This document shows positions 11,727-22,455 of a stretch of 64,000 bases of DNA, piece after piece (position 1 is the stretch's first letter; each line of letters starts with the position of its first letter). The position numbers were made by a program, and so were the translations under genes. The DNA lies in the NCBI GenBank assembly GCA_963383645.1, contig OY726557.1, positions 128,678,103 through 128,742,102 of the forward strand, in the 5' to 3' direction. Under the pieces are notes generated by a model, which saw only the letters and a program-made list of their open reading frames with translations, was not told the origin of the DNA and did not search any database. Source of the DNA: Muscardinus avellanarius. Taxonomy: Eukaryota; Chordata; Mammalia; Rodentia; Gliridae.

Positions 11727-11885
11727 TGTCTTAGTCTAATTTCTGTTGCTAAAACAGAATACATGAGACAGAGAAATTCATAGAAAAAAAGAAGTTTGTA
11801 TGATTCTGGAGGTAAGGAAGTTTAAGGCCATGGTGCTAACATCTTCTTAATGTTCGGTGAAGGTCTCATGCTTTGTTAACTTTAG
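11727..11885 (-). mobile_element. MaLR-type LTR fragment, antisense
   Basis: The series gtcttagtctaatttctgtt, gctaaaacagaatacatgag, aaattcatagaaaaaaag and gattctggaggtaaggaag matches the reverse complement of THE1/MST-type MaLR LTR ends ('ttagtctgtt...ctgctataacagaatacctgagac'). Only the end portion survives, and no coding part is present. Confidence 0.65.
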
Positions 11886-11899
11886 AAAGCTGAAAAACA

Positions 11900-12110
11900 G
11901 CTGGGCATAGAGGCACACACTTGTAATCCCTGCGCTTGGGAGGCTGAGACAGGAGGATCGCACAGGTTTGAAGCCAGACTCAGCTACTTAGTGAGGCTCT
12001 CAGCAACTTAGTGAGACCCTGTTTCCAAATAAAAGTATAAAATAGGTCTGGGAGTATAGCCCGGAGGTAGGAAAGTCCCTGAGTTCCACCACCAGTACCA
12101 CAAAAAAAAT
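11900..12110 (+). mobile_element. B1-dID SINE, class B
   Basis: Starts gctgggcatagaggcacaca, with cacaggtttgaagccagact and aaaataggtctgggagta, and ends gttccaccaccagtacca plus A-rich tail. A possible target duplication agaaagct is at 11884-11891 and 12125-12132. Confidence 0.92.
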
Positions 12111-12132
12111 AAAAATAAAAAGAAAGAAAGCT

Positions 12133-13367
12133 TTAAAATAAGCAATTACATGTGAAAAGGAAAAAGGAGGACTGAACTCCTGCTACAGATAACCCTTTTC
12201 TGTGAGAAAAGCACTAACCTGTCATAAAAGCTTCACCCATGACTTAAACACCTCTTATTATTGCATTGAGAAAATAAAGGGCCAGCACATAAATTTAGAA
12301 AACACTCTAAAAGCACAGGAGAATCTCAGACTTCACAATTTCTATAGCACAAGGAAGCTCAGACAACATGTGATGTGGAACACTTACTGTGTATGCTGAA
12401 CCTAAGGGGCCCGTGATACACATTGCCTCAGATCTCACAATGGAAATAACAAGTAGCTCTAAAATCCAGACCTATCAATGCCTAGTTAAATATTACCATC
12501 ATTTTTTCTGCAGTGTTATTCATCCTTCATATATCGATTTAATACCAAGCTTAACTATTAGTTTCCGCTTTCAGAAAAAATAAATAAATCAGTATGGTCC
12601 CCATATTCAAGTTAGTTAAATCTAATACATAACTTCTGTACAGGGGAAATTTTTAGTACACGTGATGGTAAACGCTATGATCAAATAATCAACAATATTA
12701 TATAAAAGCCAACAGGAAGCTGAGACTTATTCTGCTTTGGAGTTATTAATGGAGGTTGAGCATTTTTATAGTGAGTCTTGGATAATGAAGAGAAGTTGTG
12801 CAGGTGGAACATTGAAGGAGGGGTATTTCGGAAATTAGTAACACCTGAGGATGTCAGAGCATATAAACCAAAGTGCAGGGGAAATGAGATTATAGAGGTG
12901 GATGGGGAACAGATGATTTCACGCAGGTAGATCCATCTAAGGAACACAGGGTCTATCCAAGGGACCAGAAAAGGGCAGGAGGCTTTTAAAGTAGGGGAGG
13001 AACATGCTCTAAATCTGCTTCGGCTGTAGTGTAGGGGTTGAGCAAAAGGGAAAGAAACGATTGGCGGGGTCGTATAGGGACATATTCAGAGCCACTAGTG
13101 ACAAACCAGACTACGGCGCTGCCGTGGGTGCTCGTCTGCTCCTGGCACGCGCACCTTCAGAATGCTACTGAAACCACTCGATTAGAGTGTACTAAGAACA
13201 AACCACCAAAGTGACTAAGACCTGGTGTATGATTTGGGGTCTTTTTTTGCACAGAATACTGATATACGGTTAAAAAAAAAAAATCCAGAGTGGGGAAGTA
13301 TCACCATTGGAGAACTTAGAATGGTTCCTTAGAGCCAATTAAATTTAACTTGGAAGGTGATGTGTGC

Positions 13368-13369
<2 letters not shown>
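12133..13369. other. Non-coding, no assigned repeat
   Basis: No gene recognised. Contains a small CpG-richer patch at 13040-13190 (see findings). The 60-90 codon frames (for example 12681-12947 minus) show no domain. Confidence 0.55.

Positions 13370-13410
<41 letters not shown>
13370..13410. repeat. (TG)n microsatellite
   Basis: Pure TG tract abutting the minus-strand SINE. It is in the position of that SINE's reversed (CA)n tail. Confidence 0.95.
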
Positions 13411-13415
<5 letters not shown>

Positions 13416-13613
13416 TAGGATTGAACCCAGGGACATTCTGCTTCTGAGCTACATACCTAGCCCTACCTTTATTTGTTTATGTATTTATTTTTGAAACAGG
13501 GTCTAAGTTGCCGAGGACCTTGCTAAATTGCTGAGGCTGCCTGCAAATATGGGGTACTCCTGTCTCAGTCTTCTAGGTACAGGGATTACAGGCATTCGCC
13601 ACCACGACCGGCT
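13411..13613 (-). mobile_element. B1-dID SINE, class D, minus strand
   Basis: Reversed ID half (ggattgaacccagggacatt), ttgaaacagggtctaagttg, and reversed B1 half ending cgccaccacgaccggct. Both halves present. Confidence 0.9.
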
Positions 13614-14778
13614 GGGATGGGACTTTTGCAAGTAGAGGAGCTCAGAAATTCTGACCAACATGCCCTATCATGCCCATTGAAATGGGAACCAATGCTAGAG
13701 CTCATCACTCCTATTTCTGACATCTTTCCACTATTTTCTTTTTAGAAATCAGAATAAAATATTTTCTCTAACAGTATTGCTGATCTAGATTCTCTATGAA
13801 GCCAAAATTTGGGGTTCAAAAACTAAAGAAGAAAAACTACAGTAGTTTCTGTTGGATGCATGATGTCAAACATGAGTCTGTTGCCACTGAATCCACTCCC
13901 TGCAGGGGCTCTTTAGAAACCAAACCACAAGGCCAAGTTGGACTTCTAAAGGCCTGGCATACCTTAAACCTGATTATAGATAATTCAGCCAGTTACGCCT
14001 TCAAAATTTCCAACCAGAGGCTCCAAATAATGGCACAATCAATTTGGCCATTTTGAAATTCTTTCCAACAGGTTGGCCTAGATAGATTTTATTTTATTTT
14101 TAACTCAAGTCTAATTTTAGTCATGGCTAGAAATATATTTCAGATCATCAGCCAATCCCTTAAACAAACAAACAAACAAAGCCTATCCCATGTATAAATA
14201 ATTCATTGCAGTCTACTCTACACAGTGGGATGGGCAAATAGTCCAAGGGCACAGTCTTGAACATAAAGTTCTTCTGGTGTTCTCTTGTTTTTCCCTGAAA
14301 AGACATGTTGTCACCTGTTATATATGGCCAAAAGCATATTCCCAGCAACCCAACCGGAAGGCCAAAGAAAGAAATTAACTGAGCCATTCTGCTTAAGTAA
14401 GAAAGGTGCTGATAGATAACAGCAAAAGCAAACCAGTTAGGAGTGGACCGCAACAAGATGGCCTTCTCTGTTAGTTAGGAATGCATCTGGCCTGTGTCCA
14501 TAGCTAGATCATATATCTGACAATATCCTCCCTTTTAATGCTTTGCAGATCCAAGGTCTATTATCATACCCTAAGCCTGAACTCTCCAGGGAAATTATGT
14601 CAAGCCATAACCAAGGAAGTGGGATTGTAAAATCACCCGGGGAAGCAGCTGTCTGTAATTCACCTCCAGGAAACAAGAGAGAACCTGCTCCAAGAGGTGG
14701 CACTGTGAGCCTGAGAATAACAAACAAGCCAAGCCCCGCTTTATGTTCAAGGCACATACACTTAACATTCAGCCTTGG
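13614..14778. other. Non-coding, no assigned repeat
   Basis: No gene recognised. Contains (CAAA)n at 14162-14180. The 115-codon plus frame at 14543-14890 ends in a poly-Lys run read from poly-A and shares its region with a minus frame; it has no recognisable domain. Confidence 0.55.
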
Positions 14779-14825
14779 GAAAAAAAAAAAAAAAAAAAAA
14801 AAGAAGGAAAAAGAGAGAGAGAGAG
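14779..14825. repeat. Poly-A followed by (AG)n
   Basis: About 22 A, then a mixed A/G stretch ending in a short AG tract. It is not clearly attached to a retroposon body. Confidence 0.9.
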
Positions 14826-15503
14826 TAGAGGTCAGCTTTATTTTTAGAACTTATCTCTGTGTACTCGGGGTGGACTTAAAATTCTCATAATCGTCTCAGT
14901 TTATTATGCATAGACAACACATTCCTGGTTATGGGCAGGAAACAACATAATTTTTGCAAAGCCTCTGTGTCAAATCCATTCATTGTTTGCATTTGCTGAC
15001 CTGGGTAGTGCTATTTTAGAAGAATAGAGAAATTCAGGATGGCTTCTGAAAAAAGACAAGGGGTCCGCACAAATCTGAGAAAACAATTTAGCAGTTAGAC
15101 GTTGTAATCTATGCTCACATGGGCACAAAGTGGAAACAGTTAATGCACGAAACTTTCACCTGAAGTGTTTGAGACTACTCCTAAAAAGTGAGGACCTGTC
15201 CCTGAATTGTTTAATGTAAGTGAATATTCTTTGATCAGGACCAAGCTTCCAGCCACATTATAGCAAGTCTGTAAAGAAACTGAAAAGTAGAAAAGCCTCA
15301 TTGTGTCCATGTGGTTGGATTTCTTTTTTGTTTATTTCTAGGCAGGAGTTTCATGGAATAAACATCAAAGTACCTGCTCTCCTTTCTGGAAAATCAGAGC
15401 ACATTCTGTAGCAAACATTATTTCTTGAGCTTCAAATATGTACTTAATGTGCCAAGTGCTAGAAAGAGATAGGCAAAGTACAAAAAAGTTTCATTTTTTT
15501 TAA
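14826..15503. other. Non-coding, no assigned repeat
   Basis: No gene or repeat recognised. Confidence 0.6.
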
Positions 15504-15685
15504 GCCGAGTGTGGTGGCGCACGCTTGTAATCCCCGCGCTTGGGAGGCTGAGACAGGAGGATTTCACAGGTTCGAAGCCAGCCTCAGCTACTTAGTGAGG
15601 CCCTGTTTCCAAATAAAATATAAAATAGGTCTGGGAGTAGAGCCCGGAGGTAGAAGGTCCCTGGGTTCCAACCCCAGTACAACAA
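15504..15685 (+). mobile_element. B1-dID SINE, class B
   Basis: Starts gccgagtgtggtggcgcacg, has cacaggttcgaagccagcct and aaaataggtctgggagta, and ends gttccaaccccagtac. Missing the 'ctctcagcaacttagtgag' part between the two halves. Probable target duplication caaaaaagtt at 15481-15490 and 15686-15695. Confidence 0.94.
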
Positions 15686-15829
15686 CAAAAAAGTTAGTTT
15701 TTTTGAAAGAGAGAGAGAGGAGATGATTCATCCGATAGGAAGCTCTATAATATCTTCTTGAACATCATCATCACAGTGATCTCTCAGAATTAAACCAGCA
15801 TCTTCTACCAGCCCAAATTCTTGGTCTTT

Positions 15830-16263
15830 GTAAATCCTAAATTGGATTTCCTTTTCAATGGATTTATGGTTGTTATATGGAAAACCTGTTGATTTTTTTT
15901 AAGTCAATTGTGTTTTCAGTTACTTTTCTGAATTAGTTTATCAGCTTTAGAAGACTTCTGGTTAAGTTTTTTTTTTAATCTTCCAAGTACAGGGTTACGT
16001 CATCTGTAAACAGATAATTTCAGTTCTTCTTTCTCTATTCTATCACTTTAATTTCTTTCTATCGCCTATTGCTTTGGCTAGAATTTCAAGTACTGTGTTG
16101 AATAGGAGTGGTTATAGTGGGCATCCTTGTCTTGTTCTCGATTTTAAAGGGACTCTTTTCAGATTTTCCCCATTCAATATGGTGTTGACTTTGCATTTAT
16201 CATATACTGCCTATATGATATAGGCGATTGACTATGACTGAGGTAATTTTCCTCAGTAACTAC
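15830..16263 (-). mobile_element. LINE-1 ORF2 reverse-transcriptase segment, inverted part (1 of 2)
   Basis: Antisense L1 ORF2. On the minus strand the catalytic-site region reads Phe-Thr-Asp-Asp (plus-strand gtcatctgtaaa, 15999-16010), where functional L1 has Phe-Ala-Asp-Asp, and several stops interrupt the frame. Interrupted on the right by the SINE at 16277-16496. The left edge is approximate. Confidence 0.85.
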
Positions 16264-16274
16264 TTTCTTCAGTG

Positions 16275-16276
<2 letters not shown>

Positions 16277-16307
<31 letters not shown>

Positions 16308-16496
16308 TGTGTGGTACTGGGGTTCTTATAAACCCTTCTACCTCCGGGCTACACTCCCAGACCTATTTTTATCCTTTATTTAAAAAATTTGAAAACAGGG
16401 TCTCTTAAGCCAGTGCAGCTGGCTTCAAACCTGTGTGATCCTCCTGTCTCCGACTCCCAAGTGCGGGGATTACAAGCGTGCGCCACCACGCCCGGC
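16277..16496 (-). mobile_element. B1-dID SINE, class C, minus strand, inside L1
   Basis: Poly-T plus (TG)n (16277-16312) is the reversed tail. It is followed by the ID half (ctacctccgggctacactcc) and the reversed short B1 half ending accacgcccggc. Flanked by the 13-bp direct repeat tttcttcagtgtt at 16264-16276 and 16497-16509. The L1 sequence continues on both sides, so this SINE landed after the L1. Confidence 0.96.
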
Positions 16497-16509
16497 TTTC
16501 TTCAGTGTT

Positions 16510-16790
16510 CTTAATATGGAATGGGTGTTGAATTTTATTAAATACTTTTTCCACATCTATTGAGCTGATCATGTGATTTTTGTCCTTGTTTCTATTTATG
16601 TGATGGATTACATCTATTGACTTGAATATGTTGAGCCAGCCTTGCATCCCTGGAATGAAACCAATTTGGTTGTGGTGGACAATCTTCTTAATGCAATGTT
16701 GAAAGCAAATTGCTATTATTTTATTAAGAATTTTTCACCTATTTCATCAAGGATATAGATCTGTAATTTTCTTTCCTTAAGGGATCTTTA
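16510..16790 (-). mobile_element. LINE-1 ORF2 reverse-transcriptase segment, inverted part (2 of 2)
   Basis: Continues the antisense ORF2. The minus-strand reading (16405-16647) carries the L1-typical motif around [12 protein letters not shown] before running into the SINE. The segment ends near 16790, where the orientation of L1 sequence flips. Confidence 0.88.
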
Positions 16791-17170
16791 TGCAGAAGTG
16801 AAACCAACCCAGTCACAGAAAGTCAAGGGTCTTATATTTTATCTCATATGTGAAAGCTAGAAAAAAAAATAGTAAACAAAAGGGACTTTAAATAGATGAG
16901 GAAAGAAACCAATAGAATAATGGAAGGCAATTCATAAAAAGAAGTGGAGAGGAAAAAAGAGGACAAAGGAAAGAACTCAAATACTGTGCTGTGTCCATAC
17001 AGGAAGGCATCACTACCAACCTCACTAATATGTATGGGAAGGAGTGGGGAGCGAGGTGGAATCCAGGAAGAAGCACATCCAGTGCTGTGTGTACGTGTGT
17101 ACGTATGTCAGTACCACTTTGAACTTCACTATGGTATATAACGAGAATGCACCAATAAAAGTACAAAAAA
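16791..17170 (+). mobile_element. LINE-1 3' end (ORF2 tail and 3' UTR), sense part
   Basis: Starts in the last ORF2 codons (aagtgaaaccaacccagtca, parallel to 53668-53700), runs through a purine-rich 3' UTR and ends gcaccaataaaag and an A run. With the antisense segment to its left this is one L1 with an inverted 5' portion. Confidence 0.85.
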
Positions 17171-17378
17171 GCCGGGCATGGTGGCGCACGCTTGTAATCC
17201 CAGCATTCGGGAGGCCGAGACCTGGAGGATCGCGGTTCGCGGACAGCCTCAGCTACTTAGTGAGACCCTCTGCAACTCAGTGAGACCCGGTTTCAAACTA
17301 AAGAATAAAAAATAGGGTAGGGGGTGCAGCTCGGAGGTCAAATGCCCCTGGTTTCCATCCCCAGACCCACAAAAAAAA
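17171..17378 (+). mobile_element. B1-dID SINE, class A, in the L1 A-tail
   Basis: Starts gccgggcatggtggcgcacg, has tcgcggacagcctcagctac and ends tttccatccccagaccca plus A run. A perfect 13-bp target duplication aaagtacaaaaaa is at 17158-17170 and 17387-17399; the duplicated target is the end of the older L1 tail. Confidence 0.96.
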
Positions 17379-17549
17379 TTAAAATTAAAGTACAAAAAAT
17401 ATAAAAAGTAGATCTTGAATTGGGTTATTCAGGCTAAAGTTTATAGAAATATATAAGCTCAGAACTTGGGAAAACCTGAGTGACTAACATTTATTTCACT
17501 CTGATCTTTTGTGTCTGTAACAGTGCCATATTGATTATTTAGTTCTTTT

Positions 17550-17705
17550 TAATTTGTATAACAGTAGGTTTCTCATCATTTTACAAATGAAAGAACAGAG
17601 GGTTAGAAAAAGTCATAGCTGATGCAAAGTTAATAAAGACAGAGTATAAATTTGCATCTAAATCAATGTGGTTCCGTTATCTGGGCTGCATTACACAGTT
17701 TTGAG
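17550..17705 (-). mobile_element. MIR SINE fragment, antisense
   Basis: The order cattttacaaatgaaagaac, agagggttagaaaaagtcat, agctgatgcaaag and a later ggttccgttatctgggctgc follows the reverse complement of MIR ('cattttacagatgaggaaactgaggc...gtcacacagctagtaag'). Confidence 0.65.
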
Positions 17706-19246
17706 GACCTGAAAAGTCATCGCACCACCAAATCCAAATACCCAACAAATTCAAAGTCGCCTTTCTAATGTGCCCACCAGTTACTCCTAAACACAAGGGA
17801 CTGACTCTCTTTGGGAGAAGGTCACCTCACTTCTGAACAATACTCATTGTTATAAACTCCAATGATCTCATTCTAAAAGGAAGGCCAAAGCTTGAAGTCA
17901 AACTGAAAGAGGCAGAGGCAGGTGAAAAAAAAATCTAGAAGCATGGAGAGGTGCAGTTCTCAGAGTCCTCCCCACTTTCCCCAGAATGTACAGTGCTGAG
18001 AAGCCCTGTTCTGAATTACCTGGCCATCGCACGGAAGCCCCATGAGGGCTGAGCCCCACTGGGTGAGCTGGGTGAGCAGAGCAGTACGCTCCCACAGTGT
18101 GCACAGGGCGTGTGCCTGGGCAGCATTTGGGAATGCCTATTTTATCATATGTGGTACCTGAATCATAAAACCTCCCTCCCTCCCAAGGGGAATGAAAAGC
18201 TTCCTATTGCCAAAAGCCACTGGCAATGTATATTCCAAACTCCTAAATTTCTGTGATAAAACTCAGTACATTGTGTACTTGTGTTTCTTGTCTCTTCCTT
18301 CATTTCCTTCTTTTCTTCCATTTCTATATGCCCTCAAATTCAAGAGTATCAGCTAATACCCCATATGTGGTTGCCAGGAAAATTATAGGAGACACGATTA
18401 AGTCAGAATTAAACAATAATATTTTTTCAGTAAAAGTGTGTTTCATTCTTTCACTGAAATTTTGTGGGTTTTGTGCAATTCAAATTTAACTCAGGATTCT
18501 TTATTTTATTTTATTTTTTTGTTTGCTGGTGACCCAAATCTACACAAGATGAAATTCATATTTTATTAGGGTATAAATAAGCATATTATTGTATTTAAAG
18601 TATTTTGAAAAGAAAAGTTTGTGTTCAACTCTTTTTAAATAAAGAAAACAAAACTGTATTCAAACCATCTTTTGAAAGCTTTTTATAAGACAAAAGATTC
18701 ATTAATATGTAATAAAATTAATCACCTCTGGATTTGTGCAAATTCAGGTTTTCATACTTCAGATTGTTTTGAAGTGAAACACTTTGGGCTTCATTCATAG
18801 TCAGTAATAATGATGGCCCTCACAGGGAATGTCTTCACTCCATTCTCTAATGTGTTGTTCCCAAATCAAAGCATCGCCACTAACTTTGAAGGGGTCAGGT
18901 TCATCCTCTCTCAATACTGTATTCATCTGCCATTTACTACGTGGACCAAGAAGTCTCCATTGATCGTAAGACTGTGCTTTAAAATAGATGAGTGGTTGGT
19001 GCAGTGGGCTGTGTCCATCCCGAAGGCATCTGGATGAGAAATGGAGATTTCCAGAAAAAAAATGAATGTTCCTTCCTTCATAATTCTCAATTCTATTGTG
19101 AAAATAAAGTTGCTACATTTAGTGTATAAATTTTCAGGCACCTGGGGACCTGTTCATCTAAAATACAAATGGTTTCTTTAAAGTTGACCCATTTTTGTGA
19201 AACATAAAGATTATACAGCACAAAAAGTATGTTCTTTAAAAAACTA
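17706..19246. other. Non-coding, no assigned repeat (about 1.5 kb)
   Basis: No gene recognised. Slightly GC-richer at 17930-18120; AT-rich at 18480-18720. The 60-80 codon frames on both strands have no known domain. Confidence 0.55.
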
Positions 19247-19460
19247 AGCTGGGCGTGGTGGTGCACACTTGTAATCCCAGCATTCGGGAGGCTGAGATTG
19301 GAGGATTGGAGGATTGTGGTTCACAGACAGGCTTAGCTACTTAGTGAGGCCCTCCACAACTTAGTGAGACCCTGTTTCAAAATAAAGAATAAAAAATAAG
19401 GCAGGGGATATAGCTTGGAGTTTAAATGCCCCTGGGTTCCATCCCTAGATCCCCCCAAAA
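19247..19460 (+). mobile_element. B1-dID SINE, class A, with an internal repeat
   Basis: Starts gctgggcgtggtggtgcaca and ends ggttccatccctagatcccc. The B1 half carries an extra copy of ggaggatt (ggaggattggaggattgtgg), a small slip duplication. The tail runs into (CA)n and (AT)n. Confidence 0.93.
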
Positions 19461-19462
19461 AA

Positions 19463-19464
<2 letters not shown>

Positions 19465-19516
<52 letters not shown>

Positions 19517-19517
19517 G
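19465..19517. repeat. (CA)n(TA)n microsatellite
   Basis: Long CA tract (to about 19504) then a short AT run, in the tail position of the SINE to its left. Cys-Val frames here are artefacts. Confidence 0.95.
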
Positions 19518-19621
19518 CATATGTTTGTATGCATAAGCTATTTTTAAAATACAGAATATAATATGAATTTAGATTCAAAAGTGAATAATTTTTAGAATTA
19601 GAAATATTTATTCATAAAAAT

Positions 19622-19725
19622 GTAAATACCAATTTAATTTTTAATTGACAAATTTAATTGACAAGTACCACAAGCACTATATAATCAAATATATTAATAA
19701 GCTGCATGACACATCAATAATACTT
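19622..19725 (-). mobile_element. Possible old L1M 3' end, antisense
   Basis: tttaatttttaattgacaaa followed by a run of AT-rich sequence resembles the reverse complement of the L1M 3' UTR ('ttgtcaattaaaaataaa'). Only the terminal part is recognisable. Confidence 0.35.
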
Positions 19726-19891
19726 TTTTTCTTTTGTTTCACCTATTTTATCACCAATAAAGAGAACAGCATTTTTATGATTGCTTCTGGCAGAGAAAAC
19801 AGTCTTTCCTTTTGAATAAATAATTAATTTTTTTAAGTTTAGTGATGAGATAGATGGCTACCAAGTTTGGAAATATTTCTATCAAGTTTTC

Positions 19892-19926
<35 letters not shown>

Positions 19927-20159
19927 AGATATTATAAACTTTTAAGGAATTTTACTTTTTTTGTTCAAGAACTAATTCTTAATCGTCTTGAATGGGGATA
20001 CTCACTCATATTGAGCACCCTCATATGCACTCTGTGGCCGGGCACCTGGGGACACGCTTGTGAAGGGAAAAGGCCTCAGTCAGTGCTTCTGTGTCTGGGG
20101 TAACCAGTCTGTCTTTCATTTGCCCTGGCAGCCTTGTAGCAGTAGTTGAGTATATATGT
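19726..20159. other. Non-coding with (AT)n tract
   Basis: Pure (AT)n at 19895-19922. No gene seen. Confidence 0.6.
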
Positions 20160-20262
20160 TACAACTTAGAGTCCAGATCATAGGTTCTTTGGGGAGCAGA
20201 AATCATGTTTCTACCGTAGGTTTCTTTCTGTGCTTAGTATAGAGCTGATCATGTTCAAAATC
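20160..20262 (+). mobile_element. L2 LINE 3' end fragment
   Basis: tagagtccagatcataggtt, ctttggggagcagaaatcat and ctgtgcttagtatagagctg follow the L2 3' end order ('ctagactgtaagctccttgagggcaggga...cagtgcctagcacagtgcc'). Confidence 0.5.
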
Positions 20263-20364
20263 CATGCTTATACATTCTACTACAAGTCAGCAGAGTGCCT
20301 GTTTTCTCTACGTGTATGTCTCCATCACAGTAGTCAGCTTGTGGTCAGGTTCTCACAAATACAA

Positions 20365-20560
20365 AGGTAAAATGTCTGGAGTGAAGTCCCCACTTTATCA
20401 TCTAGTAGCATTTTACCTCTCTGATTCAGTTTCTCCAAACTGAAAAAAAAGAAAGAAAATGGAACTGGCAGAATTGATCAATCTCCCAACCTTCATCCCA
20501 GAATATTATGAGGAACTGTACAAATGCAGTGCTCTGTGTTTATAAACGATTGTGCTACGC
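20365..20560 (+). mobile_element. MIR SINE fragment
   Basis: agtgaagtccccactttatc, ttttacctctctgattcagt, ttctccaaactg and the segment near 20500 (attatgaggaactgtacaaa) follow MIR order (tgccacttactagctg, cctctctgtgcctcagtttcc, ggttgttgtgaggattaaat). Confidence 0.65.
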
Positions 20561-21181
20561 TTACTCTTCAGGCCTGTTTTTTTCCAATGATAGATAAAAA
20601 CGTAACTGATATTTCTGAGCACTCTTTGTGTTCCATATTTTACAAAACAACGAGGGGGGAGCTATAGAGCAGGATTCCATTGCTACATGCTAGATCATTC
20701 AGAGAGCATCAGGGTAGCAGTGAAAACCAGGAGGTAGCTAAAGCAGGGTTCACTGATGGAATGATGGTCCAGATTACCTTCAGACCTTATAGATGGCTAA
20801 TTCCCAGAACCAGAACCTGCTGGTTGAATTGCAGTATCTGAGGGTTTAACTTGAGGAAAGGCCTTTAAAAAAAAAAAAAAACTTTATAAATCATGCCTAT
20901 GATGAGTGAGGCTTGAAAATGGCTGTTCTACATAAATGATAGATATGGCTCCCTGGTAGATGTTGGAGTCTTAGCAGATATTAGGCAAAACTTTCTTCCT
21001 CTTAACCATCTTTACCATGCCTTTTTCTTCCAGCTAGAAAAGTCCAAAACTCCCATCTGTAGCTCGGTTTACTTTATTATGCCTGCTTTGTTTTATTCTG
21101 ATCATATAGCAGATGTAGAATTAAAAAAAAAAAGTTTGGAGATGGAGGCAAAGTCTGCAATTACCCATAATCCATCTAATT
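20561..21181. other. Non-coding, no assigned repeat
   Basis: Contains a 16-base A run (20866-20881). Nothing else recognised. Confidence 0.55.
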
Positions 21182-21602
21182 GAGCCGGATGTGATGACAC
21201 ACGCTTGTAATCCCAGCATTCAGGAGGCTGAGACAGGAGGATCACAGTTTGTGGACAGCCTCAGCTACTTAGTGAGGCTCTCTGCAACTTAGTGAGACCC
21301 TGTTTCAAAATAAAGAATAAAAAATAGGGCCGGGCATGGTGGCGCATGCTTGTAATCCCAGCGCTTGGAAAGCTGAGACAGGAGGATCGCACAGGTTCAA
21401 AGCCAGCCTCAGCTACTTAGTGAGTCTTTCTGCAACTTATTGAGACCCTGTTTCCAAATAAAAGTATAAAATAGGTCTGGAGTATAGCTCAGAGGTAGAA
21501 AAGCCCCTGGGTTCTACTCCCAGTACCACCAAAAAAAAAAAAAAAAAAATAGGGCACAGGGTGTAGCTCAGAGGTTGAATACCCCTGGGTTCCATCCCCA
21601 GA
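21182..21602 (+). mobile_element. B1-dID SINE, class A, split by a second SINE
   Basis: The left part (21182-21328) starts gagccggatgtgatgacaca and stops at aaaaaatagggc; the ID half resumes at 21550 (agggcacagggtgtagctca) and ends gttccatccccagagg. The inserted copy occupies 21329-21549. Confidence 0.95.
21329..21549 (+). mobile_element. B1-dID SINE, class B, nested
   Basis: Starts gccgggcatggtggcgcatg, has cacaggttcaaagccagcct and ends ctactcccagtaccacc plus about 19 A. The short target duplication aaaaaataggg is seen before it (about 21318-21328) and, merged with its A-tail, after it (ending 21553). Confidence 0.95.
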
Positions 21603-22127
21603 GGTAAATAAATATTTATTTATAAATAAATAAATAATCCATCTAATTGTACCCTAAAGAGGAAAAAAATTCTCACCTGCTAGGTTCATCATGAAACTCC
21701 TTTGGTGTCAGTGTGGTAATGAATTTGGGATTTGAAAGTCTGCCATGCAGCCACCAATGCTGCACCTCTGTAGGCTGTGAATGATCTCCATGCTTCTAAC
21801 CCCAGTAGACATTTAATTCTCATGGTATCTGACTATTGAATTGTATTCAGCACAGCTCATCACCCTTCCTTAATGTCACTCTTCTTTCCAAGCTGCCAGA
21901 ATGTCATATTCTCCAGATACACTTCTTTCTTACTGATCCTCCTCCCATTTTTACCTCTGAGCCCCTTTCTCTTTTTAGTCAGTGCTTCCTCAAAAATGAT
22001 TTACTTCACCATCTTGTTTTAAATTCTATCTCTATGACAAGGATCCAGAAAAAAGTCTCCCACCCCTCCCTCTCCCAGCTTGGCCTCTGGCATCTTGGAT
22101 CACTTTGTGACTCAGAAAAGGCAAAAA
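21603..22127. other. Non-coding; possible L2-related sequence
   Basis: A run of AAAT units at 21603-21640, then pyrimidine-rich sequence (21840-22110) that could be an upstream part of the L2 at 22540-23320, but I cannot align it with confidence. The 101-codon frame (21836-22141) has no known domain. Confidence 0.45.
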
Positions 22128-22288
22128 GCCAAGCTTGGTAGCGCATGCTTGTAATCCCAGCACTTGGGAGGCTGAGATAGCAGGATAACAGGTTTGCGGC
22201 CAGCCTCAGCTATTCAGTGAGGTCCTCCAAAACTTAGACTGGTGGTGTAGCTTGGAACTAGAATGCCCCTGGATTCCATCCCTAGTAC

Positions 22289-22290
<2 letters not shown>
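22128..22290 (+). mobile_element. B1-dID SINE, class D, with graded tail
   Basis: Starts gccaagcttggtagcgcatg and ends ggattccatccctagtacaa. The linker between halves is shortened. The tail is the purine-rich tract that follows. Confidence 0.9.
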
Positions 22291-22350
<60 letters not shown>

Positions 22351-22399
22351 AAAAAAGAGAAAGAAAGAGGAAGGAAGGAAGGAAGGAAGGAAGGAAGGA

Positions 22400-22454
<55 letters not shown>

Positions 22455-22455
22455 C
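22290..22455. repeat. (GAAA)n(GGAA)n(GGCA)n tetranucleotide tract
   Basis: Three successive homogeneous blocks: GAAA (to about 22340, then irregular to 22370), GGAA (about 22370-22402) and GGCA (about 22402-22455). Each block differs from the previous one by one base of the unit. Frames of Lys-Glu-Arg, Gly-Arg-Gln or Leu-Pro-Ala-Cys are artefacts. Confidence 0.96.
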
